NCBI RefSeq assembly: GCF_013372105.1
Contig: NZ_CP053825.1
Span: 1,426,001-1,490,000, forward strand
Length of the DNA: 64,000 nucleotides
DNA from: Campylobacter armoricus
Lineage (GTDB): Bacteria > Campylobacterota > Campylobacteria > Campylobacterales > Campylobacteraceae
Direction: 5' to 3'
Shown here piece by piece: positions 28,967 to 39,218 of this stretch; position 1 is the stretch's first letter; each line of letters starts with the position of its first letter. Below the pieces are notes generated by a model. It was not told where the DNA came from. It made no database searches and saw only the letters and a list, made by a program, of their open reading frames with translations. Made by a program: the position numbers and the translations under genes.

Positions 28967-29591
28967 TTTCTTCCTTTGGAGCATCTTGTTGTCTTTGTAA
29001 ATCTATTTCATAATAATTTGGAGTTTTCTTCACTAAAATATCGGCATCTTTTCTAAGACTACCGCTTCCTTCAAAAATAACTTGATTTTTTAGCTCATCA
29101 ATAGGGGTTAAAAAATCTTGCTTTTGACCAAAATAAGATCTTTGTTCTGCTGCATTTTCATACTCCTTACCATGCACAATGGCTAATTCAGGACAAACAT
29201 CAGCACAAAATCCACAATAAATACAACGCCCTAAATTAATACTATAATTTTCAACCTTTTTACGCCCATCTTCGCCTAAAGATGTTTCCATTCTTATACA
29301 ATTGCTAATGCAAATTTTTTCACACAACCCACAACCAATACAGCATTCATTTTCACTTTCAATAAAACGCATTAAACGATGTACTGCACGGTAGCGATTA
29401 TCTAGCGAAACTTTTTCTAATGGGTATTTAATCGTTGCACTATTATTTTTTTTAAACATTTCTCTTAGCACTACAAACAAACCCACAAAAAGTTCTGTAT
29501 TTAAAGAACGCTTAATTACTTGTATAAATTTTTCATAAGCATTTTGAGGATTTTTACGCTCAAAATCTACTTTAAAATAGCCTTTTTTCAT
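28959..29591 (-). CDS. nuoI: Complex I subunit I, two [4Fe-4S] clusters
   Basis: A 210-residue ferredoxin-like subunit. First cluster motif: C84-x2-C87-x2-C90-x3-C94 (with an extra C83 and C98); second: C123-x2-C126-x2-C129-x3-C133 followed by Pro. These carry electrons (N6a and N6b) to N2 and the quinone site. Residues 150-210 are a hydrophilic, charged tail. It lies 9 bases after nuoH. Confidence 0.95.
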   Translation of the reverse strand: MKKGYFKVDFERKNPQNAYEKFIQVIKRSLNTELFVGLFVVLREMFKKNNSATIKYPLEKVSLDNRYRAVHRLMRFIESENECCIGCGLCEKICISNCIRMETSLGEDGRKKVENYSINLGRCIYCGFCADVCPELAIVHGKEYENAAEQRSYFGQKQDFLTPIDELKNQVIFEGSGSLRKDADILVKKTPNYYEIDLQRQQDAPKEENV

Positions 29592-29600
29592 TATTTTTTC

Positions 29601-30599
29601 CTATATAACAAGCACTAAAGCACTAATTAATAAATTTAAAACTGCTAAAGGTATTAAAACCAAATAACACATTCTCATTACTTGATCAGGGCGTAATTGC
29701 GGAAAAGCACCTCTAGCCCAAAAATACCAAAAAAACACAAAAGAAACCTTCAAAAGCATCATAAGAGCTCCTGGTATAATCCAAAAATCATTAAATCCGC
29801 CCAAAAATAAAAGCGATATCATAATCGCTCCAGTGATCATAGCTGTATATTCACCTATAAAAAACATACCCCATCTAAGTCCTGAATACTCTGTTCCATA
29901 ACCTGAAACAAGTTCAGTTTCATTTTCACTTAAACAAAGCGGGGTTCTATTGGTTTCTATAAAAATTGCTATAACAAATAAAATAAAAGCTAAAGGTTGT
30001 TTAAAAATAAGCCAAGAAAGCATGCCTTCACTTTGATAATTATTAATATCTACTAAAGATAAAGATCCTACAAGCATCACCACACATACCAAAGAAAGTC
30101 CTGCAACACTCTCATAAGAAATGATAGAAACAAGCCCTCTAGCTCCACCTAACAATGACCATTTATTATTACTAGCTAAACCACCTAAAAAAATTGCATA
30201 AAAACTAACCCCACCCATACCTATAACAAAGAGTAAAGCCACATTAATATCAGCTACAATAGGGCGAATTACCCTACCAAATAAAGTAAATTCAGGAAAA
30301 ATAGGTATAGCTGCAATTGCTATAAAAGCACAAATTGCCGCTATTAATGGAGCAATTAAAAATACCACTTTTTGAGCATAAGTTGGCACTATATCTTCTT
30401 TAGTAAAAAGCTTAATCATATCAGCAACCACTTGAAGCAAACCAAAAGGACCTACCATATCAGGCCCCAAACGACGATGAAATAAAGCTAAAGCCTTTCT
30501 TTCAAGGTAAGTTGCTAAACCTGCTAAAGTAGCAAAAATAGCTATAACAAGCACACATTTAATAATAGTTTCTATAATAAAAAAAGTAATATCGCTCAT
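29601..30599 (-). CDS. nuoH: Complex I subunit H
   Basis: A 332-residue membrane subunit with about eight spans that lines the quinone pocket. Recognisable blocks include LERKALALFHRRLGPDMVGPFG near the N-terminus, and the ETNRTPLCLSENETELVSGY loop. This loop carries the acidic residues of the quinone channel. Length standard. It overlaps nuoG by 4 bases. Confidence 0.95.
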   Translation of the reverse strand: MSDITFFIIETIIKCVLVIAIFATLAGLATYLERKALALFHRRLGPDMVGPFGLLQVVADMIKLFTKEDIVPTYAQKVVFLIAPLIAAICAFIAIAAIPIFPEFTLFGRVIRPIVADINVALLFVIGMGGVSFYAIFLGGLASNNKWSLLGGARGLVSIISYESVAGLSLVCVVMLVGSLSLVDINNYQSEGMLSWLIFKQPLAFILFVIAIFIETNRTPLCLSENETELVSGYGTEYSGLRWGMFFIGEYTAMITGAIMISLLFLGGFNDFWIIPGALMMLLKVSFVFFWYFWARGAFPQLRPDQVMRMCYLVLIPLAVLNLLISALVLVI

Positions 30600-33049
30600 A
30601 TTTTAGCTCCTGCTTTTTCAAGCCAAACTTTTACATATCGAGTATTATCAAATAAAGATTTATAATCAATCTTACTATCATAATCGCCCAAATATGCACC
30701 ATTTTCTAAAGAATCATCACTTTTTACACTTATAGCAATTTGAATTTTTTCATTTTTTAAAATAACACTATCATCTTGATTTAATTCAAATTTTTGCATT
30801 AAATCAGATGATAAAAACAAAACTCCAACTTCATTGAAAGCTCTATTACTAAGCTTTGAAAACTGATGAATACTATTTGCATGATATAAAGTTAAATTTC
30901 CTTCATTTTGCGCTTTGACTTCTTGAGTGTTTAAAGTTTTTTCAAACTCAAAGTGAGAAAAATCAAGCTCATAGCCACGATAGTTTTTTCCACCATTGTC
31001 ATAATAATTGCTTAAATCATCAAAATCAATTGCTCTAAAGCCCTTATCTTGTGGTAAAAGCTTAGTATAATTGATGGTAAATTCTTCATTAAATCCTAAA
31101 GCATTTGCCAAATCATTTAAAAAATATCCTTTAAATTCCAAAGCTGCATTAGTAGGAACCAATCTTTTATCATAATTTACAAAACTTCCTTCTTGCTGAT
31201 TTAAACTAGAGCTTGCTAAATCACAATGTCCATCATAAGAAAAGCTAAAATCACCCTTTTCATTATAACCTAATGTTTTTCCTGCTTGAAAATCTTGATT
31301 TAAATCACAAATTAAACTCACACCCAAAGTATTAGTACAAGTTGGGATTAAAAACACTTTAAATTCGGTATATTTTTGCACCATAGCACAAAGTTTTGCT
31401 AATTTAGCACTTTGTTCATCATAATAAAAATCACTTCCTATAATAAGCGTAAATTTTTGTTTTTTTATTAATAAATTTTCTAAAATATCCTCATCTACAC
31501 CAAGATTTTTTGCATAGCTTGATCTTTGCACTTCTATGCTTTTTTTAATCTTTTTAGGCACCATTTTTTTAACTTCTTCTATGATAGTTTCACCATTTTC
31601 GTTTTGTTTTTCTATCTTTTCTATCACTTCTTCATTGATAGTTTCTTCTATTTCTTTGCTATCTTCATAGTATGCTTTTTCAACAATAGTTTGCAAATCT
31701 AGCGGGAGTTCTTTTGCAAATTTTTGCAAGATAAAAAGCAAAATATCTTCATTATTTTTAATATCATGGTTAATTTGCAAAAGATTTTTAGAATATTTAT
31801 CAACACCTTTATCTTTAATAGGATGAAAATAAACTCCCGCACCTTTATTCATCACTAAAGCATTATTAACCTTATATCCAAGAGTTGGCGCATCATATCT
31901 TAAAAACGAACCTGCTATGATTAAAAAATCACTTTGGGTAATATCATCTGTATTTGCATTATACATTGCATTTGCATTTTGATAAAAATAAACTAGAAAA
32001 TCTTGGAATTTTTTAGCTTCGTGGTTGATAAGGCAGAGTTTAAATTTTTTACTAAGATTTTGCAAAATTAAAGCTTCTTCATTAGTTATAAAACTATTAA
32101 ATAAAATATTTTTTATTTCACTATTTTTTATCATTTCTACTAATTTTCCAAAAGCTTTTTCATCTTTACCTTGAACTTCATTTTGAGTGTTAAAACCATA
32201 TCTTGCGGCTTTATTTAGCGTAGCGAAAGCAAAGTCATTACTCACTCTATAAATTTTTTCCTTTTGATTATTAATGCTAGTTTGTTTTATATCATAATAC
32301 ATCAACTCACAATCACTAGAATGTGGATTACTAGCTGGTATTTTCTTTAACTCCCAAGCATTAGATGTATATTGAAAAGCTGAACCCACCAAAGCTCCAG
32401 TTGGACATACACTCGTACATTCTCCACAAAAAGAACAATCAAGCACATCTTTATTACTTGGAGCAATTAAACTCTTTTGAAATTTAGTCCAAATTGCAAG
32501 TGCGTCTTTACTCATGCTCTCTTTAAAGCTTACATCAGGAGCATCTGCTCCTCTTGGAGTAGTTTTTAAAGCACTTTCGCCTATCTTATCTTTACAAACC
32601 GTGATACATCTTTCACATACTATACATAAAGCAGGATCATAATTAATCTCACCCCATTTTTTACACTCTTTATGAGTATCTTTGATCCAATAATTTTGCA
32701 AATTTACTCTTGCTTTGTGTGTAAAATTTTGAAGCTCACACTCACCGGATTTATCACAAACTCCACATTGCAAAGGATGATTGACACAATAAGCTTGCAT
32801 AATAGCATTACGCTCATCCCATAAATTTGGTAAATCACTTTCTACTACCATACCTTCTTTTACTTTGGTATTACAAGAATAAACCTTTTTACCATCAGCC
32901 TCAACCATACACATACGGCAAGCAAGTGTTGGAGAACAGCCATTTAAATAACAAATTGCAGGAATGAAAATATCATTTTTTCTAGCTACATTTAAAATAT
33001 ACTCACCCTCATTGGCTTCGCACTCGATACCATTAATGATGACTTTCAT
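30596..33049 (-). CDS. nuoG: Complex I subunit G (iron-sulfur, electron entry region)
   Basis: An 817-residue subunit. The N-terminal [2Fe-2S] domain has cysteines in CYLNGCSPTLACRMC and VYSC; the HPLQCGVCDKSGEC block follows. Two [4Fe-4S] motifs, CIVCERCITVC and CSFCGECTSVC, lie at about 148-210. The remaining molybdopterin-like part is degenerate. A Glu/Lys-rich segment of about 45 residues around 470-515 interrupts it. In Campylobacter the complex has no NADH module, so NuoG probably accepts electrons from flavodoxin through the next two small subunits, as reported for C. jejuni. It overlaps those genes by 4 bases. Confidence 0.93.
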   Translation of the reverse strand: MKVIINGIECEANEGEYILNVARKNDIFIPAICYLNGCSPTLACRMCMVEADGKKVYSCNTKVKEGMVVESDLPNLWDERNAIMQAYCVNHPLQCGVCDKSGECELQNFTHKARVNLQNYWIKDTHKECKKWGEINYDPALCIVCERCITVCKDKIGESALKTTPRGADAPDVSFKESMSKDALAIWTKFQKSLIAPSNKDVLDCSFCGECTSVCPTGALVGSAFQYTSNAWELKKIPASNPHSSDCELMYYDIKQTSINNQKEKIYRVSNDFAFATLNKAARYGFNTQNEVQGKDEKAFGKLVEMIKNSEIKNILFNSFITNEEALILQNLSKKFKLCLINHEAKKFQDFLVYFYQNANAMYNANTDDITQSDFLIIAGSFLRYDAPTLGYKVNNALVMNKGAGVYFHPIKDKGVDKYSKNLLQINHDIKNNEDILLFILQKFAKELPLDLQTIVEKAYYEDSKEIEETINEEVIEKIEKQNENGETIIEEVKKMVPKKIKKSIEVQRSSYAKNLGVDEDILENLLIKKQKFTLIIGSDFYYDEQSAKLAKLCAMVQKYTEFKVFLIPTCTNTLGVSLICDLNQDFQAGKTLGYNEKGDFSFSYDGHCDLASSSLNQQEGSFVNYDKRLVPTNAALEFKGYFLNDLANALGFNEEFTINYTKLLPQDKGFRAIDFDDLSNYYDNGGKNYRGYELDFSHFEFEKTLNTQEVKAQNEGNLTLYHANSIHQFSKLSNRAFNEVGVLFLSSDLMQKFELNQDDSVILKNEKIQIAISVKSDDSLENGAYLGDYDSKIDYKSLFDNTRYVKVWLEKAGAKI

Positions 33050-33762
33050 TTTATAACCTTAATCTGAGCTTTTGTAAAAGCAAAATCATCGCTTTTGTAA
33101 TCATACAAAGCCACAGTGCCTTTTAAATTTAAATCAATACAAACTTTAGTTTTAAAAATTTGATTATTGAGTTTTAATTCTATATCATCTTGATCTTTTA
33201 CTTTAGCAATCAAAGCAAAAGAAGCAGAACAATGTAAATTTAAATCTTTAAGCGAATTTTTTAAAACAACAATACCATCAAAATTATCAAGTTCTAATAA
33301 ATCATCAAAATCTTTTTGCACATTTAAAACACTTTCTTCTTCATCTGTACAAACTAAAGCAAGATTAAATTTTTCACAAAGCTTAGTTAAAAAATATTTG
33401 ATATTTTCAAAATCTTTGTGTTGTTTTAAATTTTCATCAAAGATTATACATTTAGCATTTTGCAAAAATTCTAAAACCTCTAAAGCCTCTTCTTCTCCAA
33501 AGCAAGATTCAGCACTCAAATATCCTTCATCTAGCTTACCAAATTCATCTTCTAAGCTCATTTTGCAAAGTAAAGCAAGCACAAAAGAAATGCTTGCAAT
33601 TTCACACTTATAAAATCTTGCATTTAAATTTTTATCTTCAATACAAGAAATATTATAATTTTTACTTTTATTAAGCTTAGCACAAAGTGAAGGATTTTTT
33701 AAAGAAAGTAAATCCACAAAACATAAAGCATTTAGACCTTCTTGATATTTTACTAATTTCAT
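33046..33762 (-). CDS. NuoF-position protein without NuoF motifs
   Basis: A 238-residue protein lying where nuoF is found in other bacteria. It has no NADH or FMN site and no [4Fe-4S] cysteine cluster, and contains only scattered cysteines. The C. jejuni counterpart is Cj1574c, as I recall, and this arrangement goes with complex I that does not use NADH. It overlaps nuoG by 4 bases and its small partner gene by 4. It probably forms part of an adapter for reduced flavodoxin; that role is inference from knockout work in C. jejuni, not readable from the sequence. Confidence 0.8.
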   Translation of the reverse strand: MKLVKYQEGLNALCFVDLLSLKNPSLCAKLNKSKNYNISCIEDKNLNARFYKCEIASISFVLALLCKMSLEDEFGKLDEGYLSAESCFGEEEALEVLEFLQNAKCIIFDENLKQHKDFENIKYFLTKLCEKFNLALVCTDEEESVLNVQKDFDDLLELDNFDGIVVLKNSLKDLNLHCSASFALIAKVKDQDDIELKLNNQIFKTKVCIDLNLKGTVALYDYKSDDFAFTKAQIKVIK

Positions 33763-33986
33763 TGTCCTACCTTTTTAAATACTATAGTCCAATCTACTTG
33801 ATTAAATTTTAAAGAATTTAAAAGCTCACAATTTTGCTCTTTAACAAAAGCAAAGCTTTTTTCTACATTAGAAAAATCCCCTATTTCAAACAAAACCACT
33901 AAAACTTCATCCATATAGGCATTTTGAATGGTTTGCTCCAAGTCTTTAAATAAATTTTGGCTTTTTCTTAAATCTACGCGTCTCAC
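33759..33986 (-). CDS. NuoE-position small protein
   Basis: A 75-residue protein lying where nuoE normally sits. It lacks the four cysteines of the [2Fe-2S] thioredoxin-like NuoE, and there is no signal peptide or membrane span. It corresponds to C. jejuni Cj1575c by position and size, as I recall. It overlaps its neighbours by 4 bases on both sides (nuoD and the 238-residue gene), so all are translated together. Function inferred as an accessory subunit of the flavodoxin-linked complex. Confidence 0.75.
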   Translation of the reverse strand: MRRVDLRKSQNLFKDLEQTIQNAYMDEVLVVLFEIGDFSNVEKSFAFVKEQNCELLNSLKFNQVDWTIVFKKVGQ

Positions 33987-35209
33987 CTGTCTATCTCACC
34001 TAAAACTATATTAATACTTCCTAAAATAGCCACCGCATCAGCTAAATATGACCCAACAAGCATTTCCTCTAAAAATGCACAATGAAAAAAGCTAGGGGTT
34101 CTAGCTCTTAATCTATAAGGTCTACCACTTCCATCTGAATGGATAAAAAATCCAAGCTCACCTTTAGGACTTTCAGTAGGTACATAAACCTCTCCTTTTG
34201 GAGGTTTTAAGCCTTGAGTAACCAAAACAAAATGTTGCATTAAAGAATAATTTTGTGTCATAATCTGCTCTTTTGAAGCACTTACATACTCAGGATGTTC
34301 GCATAAAATTTGAGGCGGAGTATCTTTATATAAAAAAGCACATTGGGTTAAAATTTTCAAACTTTCCCTAAATTCTTGCATATAAACTTTATATCTTGCA
34401 TAAGAATCGCCCATTTTAGCCACAGGCACACCAAAATCTATCTCATCATAAAGCAAATATGGCTCTTCTTTTCTAATATCATAAGCAATACCACTTCCCC
34501 TTAACATAACTCCACTACAACCCCAACTCAAAGCTTTTTCTTTGCTTACAACACCTACATTTTCAGTTCTTGCTCTCCAAATCCTATTATCATCAAGCAA
34601 AGCTTCATAATCTTTTATATCGTTTGGAAATTTATTGCAAAATGCTAAAAGCTCATCTAAAAATCCATCTGGCAAATCAAGCATAACCCCACCTATTCTC
34701 ATAGATGAATGTGTAAGTCTTGCACCACAATACTTTTCTATCAAATCAAGCACATATTCACGCTCTCTAAAACAATATAAAAACACCGTCATAGCACCAA
34801 TATCAAGTGCATGTGTGGCAAGCCATAATAAATGCGAAGCAATGCGATTTAACTCGAGCAAAATCATCCTTATCACACTTGCCCTGCGTGGGATTTTTAA
34901 GCCACAAAGTTTTTCTACAGCGGCTACATAAGCATAATTATTTGCACTAGCTGCAATATAATCCATTCTATCAGTAGTTGGGATAAATTCTTGATAAATC
35001 ATATTTTCAGCCATTTTTTCCATACCACGATGCATATAGCCTATGCAAGGTGTAGCTTTGGTGATTTCTTCTCCATCAAGCTCTAAAATAAGGCGTAAAT
35101 TTCCATGAGCACTTGGGTGTTGAGGGCCAAGATTGACTATCATTACCCCATCTTCACGCTCAAAGCTTATATTTTCATAATAAGGTTTTAATTTAGTAGA
35201 AATTTGCAT
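33983..35209 (-). CDS. nuoD: Complex I subunit D
   Basis: A 408-residue 49-kDa-type subunit that helps form the quinone head-group site. The conserved [15 protein letters not shown] (about 25-39) and YMHRGMEK blocks carry the quinone-contacting histidine. The C-terminal end is intact (D-I-V-L-G-E-I-D-R type: [10 protein letters not shown]). It lies 1 base after nuoC and is separate from nuoC, unlike the fused form in E. coli. Confidence 0.96.
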   Translation of the reverse strand: MQISTKLKPYYENISFEREDGVMIVNLGPQHPSAHGNLRLILELDGEEITKATPCIGYMHRGMEKMAENMIYQEFIPTTDRMDYIAASANNYAYVAAVEKLCGLKIPRRASVIRMILLELNRIASHLLWLATHALDIGAMTVFLYCFREREYVLDLIEKYCGARLTHSSMRIGGVMLDLPDGFLDELLAFCNKFPNDIKDYEALLDDNRIWRARTENVGVVSKEKALSWGCSGVMLRGSGIAYDIRKEEPYLLYDEIDFGVPVAKMGDSYARYKVYMQEFRESLKILTQCAFLYKDTPPQILCEHPEYVSASKEQIMTQNYSLMQHFVLVTQGLKPPKGEVYVPTESPKGELGFFIHSDGSGRPYRLRARTPSFFHCAFLEEMLVGSYLADAVAILGSINIVLGEIDR

Positions 35210-35210
35210 T

Positions 35211-36005
35211 TTATCTTCTCTTATCTAAAATTTTAGCTTGATTTCTTTTAACTTTTTTCACAAACACAACGCCATCTTCTTCTTGATAATCTTGCAAGTA
35301 TTTATCTTCTCTTGGAGTTTGACCCTTAGATACTTCATGATAAATTCGGCTAAAATTTAAAGTATCTTTTTCATCAACAAAACCTGGATCTCTATTTTCT
35401 TCACCCACTACTTGGCGGTATTCTTTACCAAAAATTTTATCAATCTCATACCATTTGGCAAATTCATCACCCTCTAAAGGATAAGTCTTTAAAAAAGGAT
35501 GACCATACCAATCATCAGGCATCAAAAGTCTTTTTAAATTCGGATGATTGATAATGAAAATCCCGAACATATCATATATTTCTCTCTCACACCAATTTGC
35601 CCCTTTAAACACACTCATAATACTTTGAAGCTTTTCTTTTACACCTACAAAGGTTTTTACCCTAACTCTTAGATTTTTATCCATATTTAAAAGCTGATAA
35701 TACACTTCAAATCCATTTTTTTGCGCCACAAAATCAATAGCACTTGCATCGGTAAAACAGCTATAGCCTAAATTTTTAAGCTCATTTAACAAAACAACAT
35801 TGTCATCTTTTTCTATTTCAATCACCCAAAAATCAAGCTCAATAAAAGAATTTTTAATCTTAAATTTTTGAGAAATTTGAAGAAAATCTTGCTCAAAAAC
35901 ACTATTTTCTAAATTTAATTTTTGAGTTTTTGGAGCATGATAAAATCTATCTTCATAGTAATTTTTCAATTGAACATTTTTTTTATCGCTATATTTTCTC
36001 ATCAT
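35211..36005 (-). CDS. nuoC: Complex I subunit C
   Basis: A 264-residue 30-kDa-type subunit. The characteristic [13 protein letters not shown] (in the middle) and [24 protein letters not shown] blocks are present. Residues 1-55 and the C-terminal about 50 residues are extensions rich in Lys and Glu. It overlaps nuoB by 4 bases. Not fused to nuoD. Confidence 0.95.
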   Translation of the reverse strand: MMRKYSDKKNVQLKNYYEDRFYHAPKTQKLNLENSVFEQDFLQISQKFKIKNSFIELDFWVIEIEKDDNVVLLNELKNLGYSCFTDASAIDFVAQKNGFEVYYQLLNMDKNLRVRVKTFVGVKEKLQSIMSVFKGANWCEREIYDMFGIFIINHPNLKRLLMPDDWYGHPFLKTYPLEGDEFAKWYEIDKIFGKEYRQVVGEENRDPGFVDEKDTLNFSRIYHEVSKGQTPREDKYLQDYQEEDGVVFVKKVKRNQAKILDKRR

Positions 36006-36499
36006 ATAAGCCTTTTTGGAGCGATTTTTCTGCTTGCTTTTTCTTTGCGAATTCTTTTTTGAAGTATCATTAGTGCAAATTGAAAAGTCTCAGGGCGTGG
36101 CGCACAACCTGGCACATAAATATCTACAGGTATTATTCTATCTACACCTTGAACAGTAGAATAAGTATTAAACATACCACCCGTATTTGCACAAGAACCC
36201 ATAGAAATAACCCATTTAGGATCTGGCATTTGATCATAAAGCCTTCTTGTAAATTCAGCATGCTTTTTACTTAAAGTACCTGCTATAATCATCACTTCAG
36301 ATTGTCTAGGACTTGCCCTAAAAATCGTCCCAAATCTATCAAAATCATATCTTGCACCGCCTGCTGCCATCATTTCAATAGCACAACAAGCAAGCCCATA
36401 AGATAACGCCCATAAGGAATTACTCCTACCCCATTGCACTAACTTATCAACCGTGGTTAAAACAACAGGTGCTGTGCTCATTTTTTGATACTCTGCCAC
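36002..36499 (-). CDS. nuoB: Complex I subunit B, cluster N2
   Basis: A 165-residue subunit carrying the terminal N2 [4Fe-4S] cluster. Tandem cysteines C38-C39 in GLACCAIEM, then cysteines in [10 protein letters not shown] and VPGCAPRPE, complete the four ligands. It docks to NuoH and NuoD. It overlaps nuoA by about 22 bases. The short length is normal for the family. Confidence 0.96.
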   Translation of the reverse strand: MAEYQKMSTAPVVLTTVDKLVQWGRSNSLWALSYGLACCAIEMMAAGGARYDFDRFGTIFRASPRQSEVMIIAGTLSKKHAEFTRRLYDQMPDPKWVISMGSCANTGGMFNTYSTVQGVDRIIPVDIYVPGCAPRPETFQFALMILQKRIRKEKASRKIAPKRLI

Positions 36500-36897
36500 T
36501 CAAATGCTCCTTTTTTATAAGCATACAAAAAGCCTATTGCAAGCAATAAAATAAAGACAAATACTTCCACTAAAGCAAATAAAGATAAACCATATTTTGC
36601 AAGTTCTGTAGTTAAATCTTTAAAAATCACCGCCCATGGAAATAAAAAAACCACTTCAATATCAAGCAAAATAAAAATTAAAGCAAAAACAAAAAATTGA
36701 GAATTGATTTTATTTGCTTGCTTAGAAGCCATAGGTCCACACTCATAAATTCCAAGTCCAAGTTTTTTTCTATTATGAGAAGCTAATTTGGATCCTATTT
36801 TGGAAGAAATATATACTAAAGTAAAAAATATAACACTTGCAATAACAAGCATTGCAAATATACCAAAATATTGATGCTCTATAGTTGCGTGCGTCAT
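36478..36897 (-). CDS. nuoA: Complex I subunit A
   Basis: A 139-residue subunit with three membrane spans, the first gene of the 14-gene nuo-pflA operon. The conserved [11 protein letters not shown] loop between TM1 and TM2 and [18 protein letters not shown] are diagnostic. The AAAGGTTT Shine-Dalgarno precedes its ATG. The region upstream (36898-37013) is very AT-rich and should hold the operon promoter, although no single strong -10 box can be picked. Confidence 0.95.
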   Translation of the reverse strand: MTHATIEHQYFGIFAMLVIASVIFFTLVYISSKIGSKLASHNRKKLGLGIYECGPMASKQANKINSQFFVFALIFILLDIEVVFLFPWAVIFKDLTTELAKYGLSLFALVEVFVFILLLAIGFLYAYKKGAFEWQSIKK

Positions 36898-37013
36898 AAT
36901 AAACCTTTTTCAAGCATAATTAGAATTTATTTTACTTTAACTTAGCTATATAAAAACTTATTATCAAAAAAATAAATTTTATAATATTTCAAAATGAAAC
37001 AATTTTTATCTTT

Positions 37014-37682
37014 TTACAAAAGCACTTTTTTATGACATATATTTTGCAAGATTTTTTCTTGATGCGAAATAAAAATATAGGTAATATCGTGCGCTTTTTG
37101 AAAAGCGTGCAAATAGTTTAAAATTTTATAAGCAGTCACTATATCAAGCGCTGCTGTGATTTCATCCAAGATAAGTAATTTTGGCTTTAAAAGCAAAGCT
37201 CTAATCAAACCTAGTCTTTGACTTTGACCACCACTTAACTTAGAAGGTTTCAACTCTAAAATATCTTTTTCAAGTTCAAACGCATCAAAAAGCTTAAAAA
37301 GTTCTTCAAAATTGGGCTTAAATTTAAAATTATCATACACATCAAGCAAAAGTCTTTTGGCTGTTTTGTATGGATTTAAAGCTAATTTTTGATCTTGAAA
37401 AATGTATTGAATTTTTTGGCGTAATTTTCTTTGAGAATTAAAATCTAAATTTAATATATTTTTATCTTCAAATAAAACTTCTCCAGCATTTGCACATTCA
37501 AGCATACAAAGAATTTTAGCTAAAGTACTTTTACCACTACCACTTTCCCCACAAAGCAATAAATTTTCATTTTGATTTAAAGAAAAACTCACATCTTTAA
37601 AAACAAAATTTTCTTCTTCCTTTAAATACCAGTGTTTTTTAAATTTATAAGATTTGCTTAAATTTTTAACTTCTAAAAACAT
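37014..37682 (-). CDS. nikV: Nickel-type ABC importer ATPase 2
   Basis: A 222-residue ABC ATPase with Walker A GESGSGKST, signature LSGGQSQRLG and Walker B LLILDEITAALD. It belongs to the peptide/nickel importer group. The ATG at 37682 follows TTTTGAGAG; the apparent upstream start at 37694 is TTG without support. It overlaps the partner ATPase gene by 17 bases. Together with four upstream genes it forms the transporter that I recall as NikZYXWV of C. jejuni; nikV is the last gene. Confidence 0.85.
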   Translation of the reverse strand: MFLEVKNLSKSYKFKKHWYLKEEENFVFKDVSFSLNQNENLLLCGESGSGKSTLAKILCMLECANAGEVLFEDKNILNLDFNSQRKLRQKIQYIFQDQKLALNPYKTAKRLLLDVYDNFKFKPNFEELFKLFDAFELEKDILELKPSKLSGGQSQRLGLIRALLLKPKLLILDEITAALDIVTAYKILNYLHAFQKAHDITYIFISHQEKILQNICHKKVLL

Positions 37683-38439
37683 TTTCACTCTCAAAAAGCT
37701 CTAATAATTCTTTAGCAAAAACACCTTTTGGATTGTTTAAAAAATCCTTTATAGACATTTGATACATTAAAGTTCTTTCTTCTATGATGACTACCTCATC
37801 GCAAAGCTCTTTTGCTAAATTTACATCATGGGTGATGAAAATGAGATTTTTAAATTGTGTTTTTAGCTCTTTTAAAATTGCAATGATTTTTTCTTCATTG
37901 GCTCTATCAAGCGAGCTTGTAATCTCATCACATAATAAATACTGCGCCCCGCTAAGCAAAGCCAATGCTATTTGAATTCTTCTTGCCATACCACCACTTA
38001 ATTGATATATAAAAGAATGCCACAAAAGGTCATGATTTTTAAGTCCCAGACATTCAAAAAAATAAAAAGCCTTTTCTTTAATTTCTTTTGCACTTAAATC
38101 AGTATGAGTTTTTAAAACTATATTAAAATAACTCCCTATATCAACAAGTGGATAAAAACTCCCATATACATCTTGAAAAAGTAAATTTACCTTAGCTCTT
38201 AGAGCGTTTAGTTCATTTTCTTTTAAATCTAAAATATTTTTTTGACCAATCTCAAATTTTTGTGCAGAAAGTTTATAGTGCTTATCAAAAAGTTTAATCA
38301 TGCTTTTTAAAAGCAAACTTTTACCTGCGCCACTTTTACCCATAATAGCCAAAGATTTACCTTCATCTAGACTAAGATTTAAATTTTTTAATAAAATCTT
38401 ATCTTTAAAACTAAGATTTAAATTTACAATTTTTATCAT
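37666..38439 (-). CDS. nikW: Nickel-type ABC importer ATPase 1
   Basis: A 257-residue ABC ATPase: Walker A GKSGAGKSLL, signature LSGGMARRIQIAL, Walker B YLLCDEITSSLD, and a switch histidine in FITHDVN. The core resembles NikD/DppD. It pairs with the second ATPase to power the two permeases. It overlaps the permease gene upstream by 4 bases. Confidence 0.85.
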   Translation of the reverse strand: MIKIVNLNLSFKDKILLKNLNLSLDEGKSLAIMGKSGAGKSLLLKSMIKLFDKHYKLSAQKFEIGQKNILDLKENELNALRAKVNLLFQDVYGSFYPLVDIGSYFNIVLKTHTDLSAKEIKEKAFYFFECLGLKNHDLLWHSFIYQLSGGMARRIQIALALLSGAQYLLCDEITSSLDRANEEKIIAILKELKTQFKNLIFITHDVNLAKELCDEVVIIEERTLMYQMSIKDFLNNPKGVFAKELLELFESENVFRS

Positions 38440-39218
38440 GCTTTTATCTCTTCTTGTAAATCATTACCCAAAGCAAGCAAAGGTAAAATAAGCATAAGTA
38501 TAAAGGCTACTGGAAAAACTATCATCCACCAAAATCCTAAAAATACAGCCTTGCTTGCTTCATTTAGCATATTACCTAAACTTGGAGTCCAAAGCTCTAC
38601 ACCTAAACCAAAAAAACTTAAAGTGGCTTCACTTGTAATAGCATGGGCGATATTTAAAACAAAAAGCACAAAAAGCAAATTCCAACAAGCAGGTAAAAGC
38701 TCACTAAATAAAGCTTTCATCTTACTAGAGCCTAAAATAATAGCATTTTGATAAAATTCAAGTTTTTGAAATTTATTAAGCTGGGTATCAAGTACTTTTG
38801 CCACAAATGCAAAATGCCCCAAAGCAATAATAAAAATCATACTCCACAAAGATCCTGCCAAAAAGCTTTGAAAAAACATAATTACAAGTAAAGATGGTAA
38901 TGCCAAAAGCATATCAATCACTCTAGCAAAAAAAGCATAGGCAAAAAATCTTGTTAAAAATACATAAACACAAGCAAAAAACACGCTAAAAAATGCTGCC
39001 ATTACTCCAACAAATAAAGAAATGCGTAATGCATACAAAATGCGCGTAAAAACATCTCTACCAAGCATATCTGTACCAAAAATATGAGTTAAATTTGGAG
39101 CTATTTTAGCTTTACTTAAATCCACTAAATTTGGATCATATGAACTAATCAAAGGTGCAAAAAGTGCTAAAATCAAGCTTAGTAAAATCATCATCACACA
39201 AAATTTACGCATTAGCAA
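38436..39218 (-). CDS. nikX: Nickel-type ABC importer permease (DppC/NikC type)
   Basis: A 260-residue permease with about six membrane spans. The HIFGTDMLGRDVFTRILYALRISL segment is the hallmark of DppC-type permeases. The EAA loop, including EATLSFFGLGVELWTPSLG, contacts the ATPases. It overlaps its upstream partner by 14 bases and the ATPase gene by 4. Specificity cannot be read from the permease itself. Confidence 0.85.
   Translation of the reverse strand: MLMRKFCVMMILLSLILALFAPLISSYDPNLVDLSKAKIAPNLTHIFGTDMLGRDVFTRILYALRISLFVGVMAAFFSVFFACVYVFLTRFFAYAFFARVIDMLLALPSLLVIMFFQSFLAGSLWSMIFIIALGHFAFVAKVLDTQLNKFQKLEFYQNAIILGSSKMKALFSELLPACWNLLFVLFVLNIAHAITSEATLSFFGLGVELWTPSLGNMLNEASKAVFLGFWWMIVFPVAFILMLILPLLALGNDLQEEIKA

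Noticed and set aside
33046-33762. Ordinary nuoF
   Set aside because: There is no glycine-rich NADH/FMN region and no C-x2-C-x2-C cluster, and the protein is about half the usual length.
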